From Arthrobacter sp. Bi26 (GTDB taxonomy: Bacteria > Actinomycetota > Actinomycetes > Actinomycetales > Micrococcaceae), in NCBI RefSeq assembly GCF_918697925.1, contig NZ_CAKKMF010000009.1:22389-86388 (forward strand): 64,000 nt of DNA, written 5' to 3'. Below the pieces are notes generated by a model. That model did no database searches. It was not told the origin of the DNA and saw nothing but the letters and a program-made list of their open reading frames with translations. The number at the start of each line of letters is the position of its first letter. The stretch's first letter is position 1. The translations under genes were made by a program, and so were the position numbers. Shown here in pieces: positions 1 to 8,041 of this stretch.

Positions 1-114
1 GACGCTGACGGCCCTATGCCAGAATACCGCGAAGAACTCAGGAATGCCTCAGAATTCACAGTTTTAACCGACGTCTGGGACCATATGCCCTAGCCGTCCC
101 CAGCCCCGGCAGCG

Positions 115-120
115 TACGCT
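115..120 (+). promoter_or_regulatory. -10 hexamer for a leaderless PNPOx-family mRNA
   Basis: TACGCT ends 7 nt before the ATG at 128, the distance expected if transcription begins at the start codon. No purine-rich ribosome site precedes this ATG. No clear -35 is visible. Confidence 0.45.
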
Positions 121-127
121 CGCCGGC

Positions 128-625
128 ATGAGTACTGAGTCGAGCCCGGGCAGTCACGAGTCAAAGGACAAGGCCCACACCGTCGAAAACCTGGCCACTC
201 ACGAATGCTGGCAATTATTGCGCAGCGTCTCGGTCGGCAGGCTTGCGGTCTGGGTGGACGATCACCCCGACATCTTCCCCATCAACTACAAAGTGGACCA
301 CGGTACCCTGGTCTTCCGGACCGCCGAGGGCACCAAGCTGCAGGCGGCCACCGGAGACACTCCGGTGGCGTTGGAAGCGGACGGCGTGAACGCGGACACC
401 GGCGTCGCCTGGAGCGTTGTCGTCAAAGGCCAGGCCGCGCCGGTGCAGAACCCCCAGGAAGTCATGGACACGGTGGGCCTGCTGCTGTTCCCGTGGCAGG
501 CCGGACAAAAGGAACACTTCGTCCGGATCACGGCGGACACCGTCACAGGCCGGCGCTTCAAGGTGGTACCGCCGCAGACGTGGTGGACGCCGTTGGACGA
601 CTCCACCCGCTCCGGCCTCGAATAA
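128..625 (+). CDS. Pyridoxamine 5'-phosphate oxidase family flavoprotein
   Basis: 165 residues resembling the small split-barrel flavin-binding proteins of the PNPOx-like superfamily. The segment around residues 24-60 (ECWQLLRSVSVGRLAV, then HPDIFPINYKVDHGTLVFRT) is the usual start of the barrel in actinobacterial members. These proteins bind FMN, F420 or heme, and many have no assigned substrate. I see no lineage residues that would separate a true PNP oxidase from an F420-dependent reductase, so the reaction is left open. The gene stands alone, convergent with the transglutaminase gene, and ends just before a strong hairpin. The ATG at 128 fits a leaderless start. Confidence 0.82.
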   Translation: MSTESSPGSHESKDKAHTVENLATHECWQLLRSVSVGRLAVWVDDHPDIFPINYKVDHGTLVFRTAEGTKLQAATGDTPVALEADGVNADTGVAWSVVVKGQAAPVQNPQEVMDTVGLLLFPWQAGQKEHFVRITADTVTGRRFKVVPPQTWWTPLDDSTRSGLE

Positions 626-648
626 CTCCCCCAAAGCACCGCATGCTC

Positions 649-695
649 TATCAGATCGGGCTGCTTTGAGGGCCTCAGGGCAGCCCGATCTGATA
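649..695. terminator. Bidirectional hairpin between convergent genes
   Basis: A perfect 16-bp stem (649-664 with 680-695; arm TATCAGATCGGGCTGC) closes a 15-nt loop. It lies between the stop codons of the PNPOx-family gene and the minus-strand transglutaminase gene. The stem has no U tract, so intrinsic termination is inferred from position and stability. The stem is less GC-rich than the other hairpins in the window. Confidence 0.6.
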
Positions 696-720
696 GCGCA
701 ACGTGGAGCGGCGCAACGGT

Positions 721-1572
721 TTAGGCCAGGCGGGTGATCTCCACGCTGACGGTGAGGGCCGATCCCCCGCCGCCGGACAGGATGCCCTTGAGCGGCGGCA
801 CGTCGCGGTAGTCGCGGCCCCGGGCGACAGTGACGTGGAAGTCCCCCGCCGGCTTGTGGTTGGTCGGGTCCCAGCTCCGCCATTCGCCGTCCCACCACTC
901 GAGCCACGCATGGGATTGGCCGGCAACTGTCTCGCCGAGATCCGCCGTCGAGCGGGGGTGAAGGTAGCCGGACACATAGCGGGCCGGGATACCGCAACTG
1001 CGCAGGGAGCCGATGGCGAGGTGTGCCAGGTCCTGGCAGACGCCCTGCCGCTGGTTCCAGGCTTGCTCGGCGTTGGTGGTCACGCCGGTGGAGCCCTTCA
1101 TATAGGTCATTTCGCCGCGCATCCAGGCAAAGACTGCCATGGCCGCCTCGTGCGGCGTTTTTCCCTCCACAACTCCGGGGATGATGGCGAGCACTTCAGA
1201 GCCGGGATTCGTCAGCTGGGACTGGGGAACCCAGTCACTGAACTGGTTGAGCGTCTCCGGTGCGGCCAGGACGTCCCATCCCACGATGTCGGCCTCGGCT
1301 GCGATCTTCTCGACCCGGTGCACCTCAACGGTGGTGGTGGACAGGACTTCGAGGTGCTCGTGCGGCATCTGCATGTCGAAAGCCGTCACGCGCGTGCCCC
1401 AGTAGTCGCGGTAGCTGCTCATGGCCGCCTGCGAGGGCGACACCTTCATGGAGGACTCCAGGACCACCTGCTGCGGGTCCGTCAGCGGGGTCATCCGGGC
1501 CTCGTTGTAGGACAGCGTGACGCGTTTGTTGTACTTGTACGCCGTCTTGTGGACGATGTTCAGCCGGGTCAT
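721..1572 (-). CDS. Transglutaminase-like cysteine protease family protein
   Basis: 283 residues with the bacterial transglutaminase N-terminal beta domain (about residues 1-85) followed by the transglutaminase core. The likely triad is visible: Cys179 in QGVCQDLAH, His221 in GQSHAWLEW and Asp235 in SWDPTNH. No signal peptide is present, so it is probably cytoplasmic. Its start overlaps the stop of the alpha-E gene by 4 nt (ATGA), so it is the third gene of a tightly coupled operon with the alpha-E and ATP-grasp proteins. Families of this trio are predicted to make or cleave amide or peptide bonds on an unknown substrate. The fold is clear; the substrate is unknown. Confidence 0.88.
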   Translation of the reverse strand: MTRLNIVHKTAYKYNKRVTLSYNEARMTPLTDPQQVVLESSMKVSPSQAAMSSYRDYWGTRVTAFDMQMPHEHLEVLSTTTVEVHRVEKIAAEADIVGWDVLAAPETLNQFSDWVPQSQLTNPGSEVLAIIPGVVEGKTPHEAAMAVFAWMRGEMTYMKGSTGVTTNAEQAWNQRQGVCQDLAHLAIGSLRSCGIPARYVSGYLHPRSTADLGETVAGQSHAWLEWWDGEWRSWDPTNHKPAGDFHVTVARGRDYRDVPPLKGILSGGGGSALTVSVEITRLA

Positions 1573-2495
1573 GAAACTTCTCCCACCCAGGCCAGTTCGT
1601 CTGCCTGATTGAAGTACTTACGGGAAATGGCGTCCGAGGCCTGCGAAACCGCTTTTTGCACACGCTCCATGTGCTCCGGCAGCTCCGACATGAGGTCATC
1701 GGTGCGGTGGAACTCCAGGAAAGTGCGGGCCTGGCCGACAATCCGGCGGGCGTCGTTAATGAAGCCGACGCGCTGGGCCGAGGGGTCCAGTTTCGCCAGG
1801 CACTCGTCGGCGTCCCGCAGGGCGTAGACGATGGACCGCGGGAACAGCCTGTCCAGGAGCAGGAATTCGGCCGCGTGCTGGTCCCCGAACGCCGCCCGGC
1901 GGGTCCGCAGGAAGGATTCGTACGCGCCGGCGCAGCGGAGCATGTTCACCCACGACATGCCGGCCGAGAGGACATCGCGTGTGGACAGCATGCGCGCGGT
2001 CATGTCGGCCCGCTCCAGGGACCGGCCCAGGACCAGGAACTGCCAGCTCTCATCGTGGCTGACGGTGGTGTCGGCCAGGCCGCTGACCATGGCCGTGCGT
2101 TCCAGGACCCAGTTGCAGAAGCGGTAGGTACCCACCACGTCCTTGCGGTGCTGGTTCAGCCCGTAGTAGGTCGTGTTCAGGCTTTCCCAGAGCCCGGAGG
2201 AAACGGTCTCGCGGGCGCGGCGGGCGTTTTCCCGGGCCGCGCCGAGGGAGCCGGCAATGGACGTGGCACTCTGCTTGTCGTAGGCGAGGGCATTGAGCAG
2301 TTCCGGCAGGCCGAAATCCTCATTCTGCGCACGGGCCCCCATGACGGCGAGGAGTTCCTGCGCGACGCTGCGCTGTTCCTCCATGGGCAGATGGTTGAGC
2401 CGCTCGAGGTGGACGTCGAGGATCCGGGCCGTGCCGTCGGCCCGTTCCACGTAGCGGCCGATCCAAAAAAGTGACTCGGCAATACGGCTAAGCAT
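1569..2495 (-). CDS. Alpha-E domain-containing protein
   Basis: 308 residues matching the all-helical alpha-E family, starting MLSRIAESLFWIGRYVERAD, the hallmark N terminus, and continuing as a helical protein rich in Arg and Glu to the end. The biochemical activity is unknown; the family is found almost only beside circularly permuted ATP-grasp ligases and transglutaminase-like proteins. Here it overlaps both neighbours: 8 nt with the ATP-grasp gene upstream and 4 nt with the transglutaminase gene downstream, which suggests translational coupling and a shared complex or pathway. The family call is firm, the role is inference from context. Confidence 0.9.
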   Translation of the reverse strand: MLSRIAESLFWIGRYVERADGTARILDVHLERLNHLPMEEQRSVAQELLAVMGARAQNEDFGLPELLNALAYDKQSATSIAGSLGAARENARRARETVSSGLWESLNTTYYGLNQHRKDVVGTYRFCNWVLERTAMVSGLADTTVSHDESWQFLVLGRSLERADMTARMLSTRDVLSAGMSWVNMLRCAGAYESFLRTRRAAFGDQHAAEFLLLDRLFPRSIVYALRDADECLAKLDPSAQRVGFINDARRIVGQARTFLEFHRTDDLMSELPEHMERVQKAVSQASDAISRKYFNQADELAWVGEVS

Positions 2496-4083
2496 TCGCG
2501 GGTACCTCCTGCGCGTCAGAAATCTGCTGCTGCTGCTGTTCTTTCTGGCTGTCGCGCCAGCTGCTCTCCACCGGCCAGACCGAAACCCGCTCGCGGATTG
2601 CGATGCTGGGCCGCGGGATCACTTCGACGGGGACCTGCGGGGAATCCGCCAGGACCCAGGTGTCCTTGGAGCCGCCGCCCTGGCTGGAATTGACGATCAG
2701 CGAGCCCTCCTTGAGCGCCACGCGGGTCAGTCCGCCGGGGAGAACCCAGACGTCCTCGCCGTCGTTGACGGCGAAGGGGCGCAGGTCCACGTGCCGGGGG
2801 CCGAACTTGTCGCCGCTGAGCGTGGGCACGGTGGACAGCTGCAGCACCGGCTGGGCGATCCAGCCGCGGGGGTCGGCGATGATCCGCTTGCGCAGGGCAT
2901 CGAGTTCGTCCCTGGAGGCGTCCGGGCCGATCACCAGGCCCTTGCCGCCCGAGCCGTCCACGGGCTTGACCACGAGCTCGTCGAGGCGGTCCAGGACGTG
3001 CTCCCGGGCCTCTTTCTCTTCCAGCCGGAACGTGTCCACGTTGGCGATCAGGGGCTCTTCGCTCAGGTAGTAGCGGATGAGGTCGGGCACATAGCTGTAG
3101 ACCAGCTTGTCATCGGCGACGCCGTTGCCCACGGCGTTGGCGATCGTGACGCCGCCGGCGCGGGCGGCGTTGACCAGGCCGGGGCAGCCGAGCATGGAGT
3201 CGGCGCGGAACTGCAGCGGGTCCAGGAATTCGTCGTCGATCCGTTTGTAGATCACGTCCACCCGCTGCTCGCCGGCCGTGGTGCGCATGTAGACCCGGTT
3301 GCCGCGGCAGATGAGGTCGCGGCCCTCGACGAGTTCGACACCCATCAGGCCGGCGAGCAGGGTGTGCTCAAAGTAGGCGCTGTTGAACACGCCGGGGGTC
3401 AGGACCACCACGGTGGGATCGTCGACGCCGGAGGGCGCCGTCTTCCGCAGGGCGGACAGGAGCCGGCGGGGGTACTCCTCGACCGGGCGGATGAGCTGCT
3501 GGCCGAAGGCCTCGGGCAGGCCCTTGGCCATGGCCCTGCGGTTCTCGAGGACGTAGCTGACGCCCGAGGGCACACGCACGTTGTCCTCCAGGACGCGGAA
3601 GGTGCCCGCGGCGTCGCGGACGACGTCGATACCGGAAATGTGGACGCGGACGCCGCCGGCCGGTTCGAAGCCGTGCACCTGGCGGTGGAAGTGCGCGCTG
3701 GTGGTGACGAGCTGGCGCGGGATGACGCCGTCGGACACCACCGTCATTTTGTCGTAGACGTCGTTAAGGAAGGCTTCCAGGGCGCGGACCCGCTGGGCCA
3801 CACCGCGTTCCAGGACGCTCCACTCATCGGCGGGGATCACCCGGGGGACGATGTCCAGCGGGAACGGCCGCTCTTCACCTGCGAAGTCGAACGTCACGCC
3901 GCGGTCCAGGAAGGTCCGCGCCATGGAATCGGCACGGGCGCTGACGTCAGCCAACGAAAGTTCACGCAGGGCCACGGCCACCTGCCCGTAGGACTTCCGG
4001 GCCTGCTGGCCGGGGGCAAACATCTCGTCGTAGGCGCCGGTTCGGCCGGCGGCCTCGGAGTAATCCTGGAATAGGTCAGACAT
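2488..4083 (-). CDS. Circularly permuted type 2 ATP-grasp protein
   Basis: 531 residues of the circularly permuted ATP-grasp family, predicted amide or peptide ligases. The first 200 residues contain the VLEDNVRVPSGVSYVLENRR block. Glycine-rich ATP-grasp elements follow, such as VVKPVDGSGGKGLVIGPDAS, and the C-terminal part holds ALKEGSLIVNSSQGGGSKDTW. It is the first gene of the three-gene operon with alpha-E and transglutaminase genes. The ATG at 4083 (MSDLFQDY) was chosen; a GTG six bases upstream at 4089 is equally possible because neither has a good ribosome site. The Gln-rich tail (QKEQQQQQ) just before the stop is low complexity. Substrate unknown. Confidence 0.9.
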   Translation of the reverse strand: MSDLFQDYSEAAGRTGAYDEMFAPGQQARKSYGQVAVALRELSLADVSARADSMARTFLDRGVTFDFAGEERPFPLDIVPRVIPADEWSVLERGVAQRVRALEAFLNDVYDKMTVVSDGVIPRQLVTTSAHFHRQVHGFEPAGGVRVHISGIDVVRDAAGTFRVLEDNVRVPSGVSYVLENRRAMAKGLPEAFGQQLIRPVEEYPRRLLSALRKTAPSGVDDPTVVVLTPGVFNSAYFEHTLLAGLMGVELVEGRDLICRGNRVYMRTTAGEQRVDVIYKRIDDEFLDPLQFRADSMLGCPGLVNAARAGGVTIANAVGNGVADDKLVYSYVPDLIRYYLSEEPLIANVDTFRLEEKEAREHVLDRLDELVVKPVDGSGGKGLVIGPDASRDELDALRKRIIADPRGWIAQPVLQLSTVPTLSGDKFGPRHVDLRPFAVNDGEDVWVLPGGLTRVALKEGSLIVNSSQGGGSKDTWVLADSPQVPVEVIPRPSIAIRERVSVWPVESSWRDSQKEQQQQQISDAQEVPANA

Positions 4084-4215
4084 GGTCACTAGCCAACCAC
4101 TTTTTCGTTACGAAATCATTTCGGCGGCCCGCGCGGCGGCCCGCGGAGCGCGGTCCTCAGGCGCGGGCCCGCTTGCCGGGATGGCCGCGGTTACGGCTTT
4201 TCCGGCCGGGTACGG

Positions 4216-4221
4216 CAATGT
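4216..4221 (+). promoter_or_regulatory. Weak -10 candidate for the YeiH-type gene
   Basis: CAATGT ends 6 nt before the GTG at 4228. It keeps the A at position 2 and T at position 6 of a -10 element. The same geometry recurs before other genes of the window, but this match is weak. Confidence 0.25.
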
Positions 4222-4227
4222 AGGGGC

Positions 4228-5238
4228 GTGCCCCCCAAGAGATCCGCTGCCGCGGCCGCGCCAGGCCTGATCGGCGCCGCGGCCGCCGTTGCCGTCGCCG
4301 TCGCCGTCCATCTGCTGCTTCCGGCGCTGCCGGCGATGACCCTGGCCGTGCTCCTCGGGCTCTTGGCCGCGAACCTGCCCGGCGTGGCGGGGTGGACCGC
4401 CGGGCCGGCGCGTCCCGGGCTCGACTTCGCCGGCAAACACCTGATGCGGGCCGGGATCGTGGTGCTGGGCCTGAAAGTCAGCCTCGGCGATGTGCTGGGC
4501 CTGGGCTGGGCTGCGCTGCTGCTCGTGACGGCCGTGGTGCTGGCTGCCTTCGCTGGCACATACGGGATCAGCAGGCTCTTCCGGCTTCCTCCCCGGGTAT
4601 CGCTGCTGGTGGCCACCGGTTTCGCCATCTGCGGAGCGTCCGCGATCGGGGCGATGGCCGCCGTGCGCAGAATCCGGCAGGAGGACACCGTGCTGCCCGT
4701 GGCGCTCGTGACCCTGTGTGGAACGCTGGCAATCGGGGTGCTGCCGTTGCTCGCGCGGCCGCTGGGACTCGGCCCGGAGCTCTTCGGGGCGTGGACCGGC
4801 GCCTCGGTGCACGACGTCGGGCAGGTGGTCGCCACCGCCCAGACCGCGGGCGCCGCGGCGCTGGCGGTCGCCGTCGTCGTCAAACTCACCCGGGTGATCC
4901 TGCTGGCCCCGATGGTCGCCGCCGCGGGGTTCCACCACCGGCTGGGCACCGCCGACGACGGCGCCACGCGTCCGCCGGTGATCCCGCTGTTCGTCATCGG
5001 ATTCGTGGCCCTGGCGGGCCTGCGCACCACCGGGTGGCTCTCCCCCGCAGTGCTGGACGGGGCCGCCGCCCTCCAGGACGCGCTGCTGGGCATGGCGCTA
5101 TTCGGGCTGGGCTCCGCCGTCCGCGTGGGGCAGCTGGTGCACACCGGCGCACGCGCGCTGCTGGCCGCGCTGGCGTCCTGGCTGCTGATCGCCCTGCTGG
5201 GCCTGGCGGCCGCGTACCTGATGTTCCCGCCGGCGTGA
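4228..5238 (+). CDS. YeiH/UPF0324 family putative anion exporter
   Basis: 336 residues with about ten hydrophobic segments beginning at residue 12. It matches the YeiH family (conserved hypothetical 698), whose members are described as putative sulfate or other anion permeases. Recognisable family blocks are GLDFAGKHLMRAGIVVLGLKVSLGDVLGLG near residues 65-95, GFAICGASAIGAMAAVRRI near 130, and the WTGASVHDVGQVVATAQ loop near 190. It is a single gene, divergent from the ATP-grasp operon. The GTG start lies six nucleotides after a weak -10 hexamer. The transported ion cannot be told from sequence. Confidence 0.85.
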   Translation: MPPKRSAAAAAPGLIGAAAAVAVAVAVHLLLPALPAMTLAVLLGLLAANLPGVAGWTAGPARPGLDFAGKHLMRAGIVVLGLKVSLGDVLGLGWAALLLVTAVVLAAFAGTYGISRLFRLPPRVSLLVATGFAICGASAIGAMAAVRRIRQEDTVLPVALVTLCGTLAIGVLPLLARPLGLGPELFGAWTGASVHDVGQVVATAQTAGAAALAVAVVVKLTRVILLAPMVAAAGFHHRLGTADDGATRPPVIPLFVIGFVALAGLRTTGWLSPAVLDGAAALQDALLGMALFGLGSAVRVGQLVHTGARALLAALASWLLIALLGLAAAYLMFPPA

Positions 5239-5260
5239 TCCGGCGCACACGCTCCCGTGA

Positions 5261-5267
5261 TTAGATA
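5261..5267 (+). promoter_or_regulatory. -10 candidate for a leaderless pepN mRNA
   Basis: The A/T-rich stretch TTAGATA lies 5-6 nt before the GTG of pepN. The region is otherwise GC-rich, and no ribosome site is visible before the GTG. The exact hexamer is ambiguous (TTAGAT or TAGATA). Confidence 0.35.
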
Positions 5268-5272
5268 GCTGG

Positions 5273-7912
5273 GTGTCAAACCAGAACTTGAGCCGCGACG
5301 AGGCCGCGGTCCGTGCCGCTCTCATTACCACGCACAGCTACGACGTCTCCCTCGACGTCCGGCAGGCAGCCGACCCGAACGTCGCCGGCTACACAAGCCG
5401 CAGCGTCATCTCCTTCTCGGCCAGCGAACCCGGGGCATCGACCTTCGTGGACTTCATCGCGGACAGCGTGCACAGCGTCTTCCTCAACGGCAAGGGCCTC
5501 GCCGTCGCCGACGTCGTGGACGGTTCCCGGATCCGGCTCGAGAACCTGCAGCCGGAGAACCAGGTCACCATCACCGGGACAGCGCTCTACAGCACTTCCG
5601 GTGAGGGCATGCACCGCTTCGTCGACCCAGCCGACGGCCAGTGCTACCTGTACACGCAATACGAACCCGCCGACGCCCGCCGCGTGTTCGCCAACTTCGA
5701 GCAACCCGACCTGAAGGCCGAGTTCACCTTCCACGTCATGGCCCCCTCCGAGTGGCAGGTGTCCTCCAACGGCGCCGAGGTGCTGCGCACCCAACTAACT
5801 TCCGATCCCGCCACGAGCCGCTGGGACTTCGCCCCCACCAAGGCGATGTCCACCTACATCACCACTGTCCTGGCCGGACCGTACTTCAGGGCCGAGGACG
5901 CCTGGAGCGGCACACTCGCCGACGGCACGGTCCTGGAGGTGCCGCTGGCGCTCTACTGCCGCGCCTCCATGGCCGCGTCCTTCGACGCCGATGCCCTGTT
6001 CCGCCTCACCAAGAACGGGCTGACTTTCTTCAACGAGCTCTTTGATTTCCCCTACCCGTGGGGCAAATACGAACAGGCCTTCGTGCCCGAGTACAACCTC
6101 GGCGCCATGGAAAACCCCGGCCTGGTGACGTTCACCGAAAGCTACGTCTTCACTTCCCGGGCCGCCGATTCGCAGTACCAGGCCCGTGCCAACACGCTCC
6201 TGCACGAGATGGCGCATATGTGGTTCGGCGATCTCGTGACCATGAAGTGGTGGGATGATTTGTGGCTCAAGGAATCCTTCGCCGACTACATGGGCACCCT
6301 CGGCGTGGACCGGAGTACGGACTGGGACACGGCCTGGGTGAACTTTGCCAACAACCGCAAGTCGTGGGCCTACGTCCAGGACCAGCTGCCCACCACGCAC
6401 CCCATCGTTGCCGACATCCCGGACCTGGAGGCCGCGAAACAGAACTTCGACGGCATCACGTACGCCAAGGGCGCCTCGGTGCTCAAGCAACTCGTGGCCT
6501 ACGTCGGGTTCGAGGCCTTCATTGCCGGGTCCCGCCAGTACTTCCGGGACCACGCCTACGGCAACACCACCCTCGCCGAGCTGCTGGCGGCACTGAGCGC
6601 GGCGTCCGGACGCGACCTCGGCGAATGGGCCCGCCAATGGCTCCAGACCTCCGGCATCTCAACCCTCTCCAGCGAGATCACCGAGCACGGGGACGCGCTC
6701 AGTTCCGTCGCCGTCCTGCAGGACGCCGTTGATCCCGCCACCGGCAGGCAGGAGCCCCGGCCGCACCGGCTCCGGATCGGGCTCTACGACTTTGACGACG
6801 CCGGCGCACTGGTCCGCACGGACAGCGTCGAGACCGATGTCAGCGGCGCCCGGACCGACGTGACCGACCTGGCCGGCAAACCCCGGCCCGCTCTGCTGCT
6901 GGTCAACGACGAGGACCTCAGCTACGCCAAGGTCCGGCTTGACCGGCACTCCGAGGCCACTGTGCGCGGCTCCCTGGACAAGCTGACGGACCCCATGGCG
7001 CGGGCGCTCTGCTGGACGGCGCTGTGGGATTCGGCCCGTGATGCCGTTACACCGGCCGCCCTCTACGTCGACGCCGTCCAGCGCTTCGGCCCCGCCGAAC
7101 CGGGAATCGGGGTCCTGCTCAACGTGCTGGGCAACGCCTCGACGGCGATCGAACGCTACGTACCCCGGGGCCAGCGGGACGCCGCGCGCCGCGGCTTCCT
7201 GACCACCGCCGCGGAACAGCTGCAGGCGGCGGCACCGGGCTCCGACCAGCAACTGGCCTGGGCCAGAACCCTCGCCGCGACCAGCCGCTACGACGCCGGC
7301 CGGCTCGACCTGCTCCGGGGCATCCTGGACGCCAGCACCGTGATCGACGGTCTCGCTGTTGACGCCGAACTGCGCTGGAATCTCTGGCATGGCTTGGCCG
7401 CCAACGGCCAGGCCTCACAGGAGCAGCTGGACCAGGAGCTCGCCCGGGACAACACGGCGGCAGGGAAGTCCGGGCACGCCACGGCCCTGGCCGCCCGCCC
7501 CGAGGCGTCCGTCAAGGCGGCAGCCTGGGAGGCCGCCGTCCACGGCACGGGGCTGTCCAACCAGCTCCTGAGCGCCACCATTTCCGGGTTCAATACCGGC
7601 GCGGCCTCGCTGCTGGCCGGGTTCATTGACCCGTACTTCGAGTCCCTCGAGCAGGTCTGGGCGGACCGGAGCATTGAGATCGCCAGCCGGATTGTCCGCG
7701 GCCTCTATCCCGCAGGTCAGGATCTCGACGGGCACGGCGGGACGCCCGAGACCCATGCCGTGATTGTCCGCACCGACCACTGGCTGGCCGCCCACCCCGA
7801 CGCGCCGCGCGCCCTGCGCCGGATCATCATCGAACAGCGCAGCCACCTGCACCGTTCCCTCAAGGCGCAGGCGCTGACGGCACCGGCCATAGCACCATCG
7901 ACTGCTCCGTAA
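5273..7912 (+). CDS. pepN: Aminopeptidase N, M1 family zinc peptidase
   Basis: 879 residues, a typical length for actinobacterial PepN. The exopeptidase motif GAMEN is at about residues 277-281. The zinc site HEMAH(x18)E is at about 311-315 with the distal Glu334 in WLKESFADYMG. The N-terminal third is the beta-saddle domain and the C-terminal third a helical ERAP1-like domain (for example LLNVLGNASTAIERYVP). No signal peptide, so it acts in the cytoplasm, removing N-terminal residues from peptides. The frame opens at a GTG; the first in-frame ATG lies far into the domain. It is monocistronic, followed by a convergent lipoate ligase-like gene. Confidence 0.96.
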   Translation: MSNQNLSRDEAAVRAALITTHSYDVSLDVRQAADPNVAGYTSRSVISFSASEPGASTFVDFIADSVHSVFLNGKGLAVADVVDGSRIRLENLQPENQVTITGTALYSTSGEGMHRFVDPADGQCYLYTQYEPADARRVFANFEQPDLKAEFTFHVMAPSEWQVSSNGAEVLRTQLTSDPATSRWDFAPTKAMSTYITTVLAGPYFRAEDAWSGTLADGTVLEVPLALYCRASMAASFDADALFRLTKNGLTFFNELFDFPYPWGKYEQAFVPEYNLGAMENPGLVTFTESYVFTSRAADSQYQARANTLLHEMAHMWFGDLVTMKWWDDLWLKESFADYMGTLGVDRSTDWDTAWVNFANNRKSWAYVQDQLPTTHPIVADIPDLEAAKQNFDGITYAKGASVLKQLVAYVGFEAFIAGSRQYFRDHAYGNTTLAELLAALSAASGRDLGEWARQWLQTSGISTLSSEITEHGDALSSVAVLQDAVDPATGRQEPRPHRLRIGLYDFDDAGALVRTDSVETDVSGARTDVTDLAGKPRPALLLVNDEDLSYAKVRLDRHSEATVRGSLDKLTDPMARALCWTALWDSARDAVTPAALYVDAVQRFGPAEPGIGVLLNVLGNASTAIERYVPRGQRDAARRGFLTTAAEQLQAAAPGSDQQLAWARTLAATSRYDAGRLDLLRGILDASTVIDGLAVDAELRWNLWHGLAANGQASQEQLDQELARDNTAAGKSGHATALAARPEASVKAAAWEAAVHGTGLSNQLLSATISGFNTGAASLLAGFIDPYFESLEQVWADRSIEIASRIVRGLYPAGQDLDGHGGTPETHAVIVRTDHWLAAHPDAPRALRRIIIEQRSHLHRSLKAQALTAPAIAPSTAP

Positions 7913-7961
7913 CCGCCCTTTTGACGGCTGAAAACGCAGCTGGGCCCACGCCGGCAGGGTG

Positions 7962-8000
7962 CCCTGGCCGAGCTTGCGAGGCGAGGGGGCCGGTGGGGAG
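7962..8000. repeat. Dispersed short palindromic repeat, copy A
   Basis: Begins CCCTGGCCGAGC and ends GGTGGGGAG. It is nearly identical to a second copy at 27935-27974, differing by one single-base indel and a few substitutions. The core folds as an imperfect hairpin (CCCTGGCC with GAGGCGAGGG). Copy A sits between the convergent pepN and lipoate ligase-like genes. Confidence 0.65.
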
Positions 8001-8021
8001 CAATCGATGGTGTTTAAGGAG

Positions 8022-8041
8022 CGGGTTCTTTAGGGAACCCG
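8022..8041 (-). terminator. Short hairpin over the stop codon of the lipoate ligase-like gene
   Basis: A 7-bp stem, CGGGTTC with GAACCCG and a 6-nt loop. It includes the TAA of the minus-strand gene. There is no U tract, so it is a weak terminator candidate. Confidence 0.35.

Noticed and set aside
1656..2474. Antisense open frame over the alpha-E gene
   Set aside because: Same GC-rich shadow effect; no domain or ribosome site supports it.
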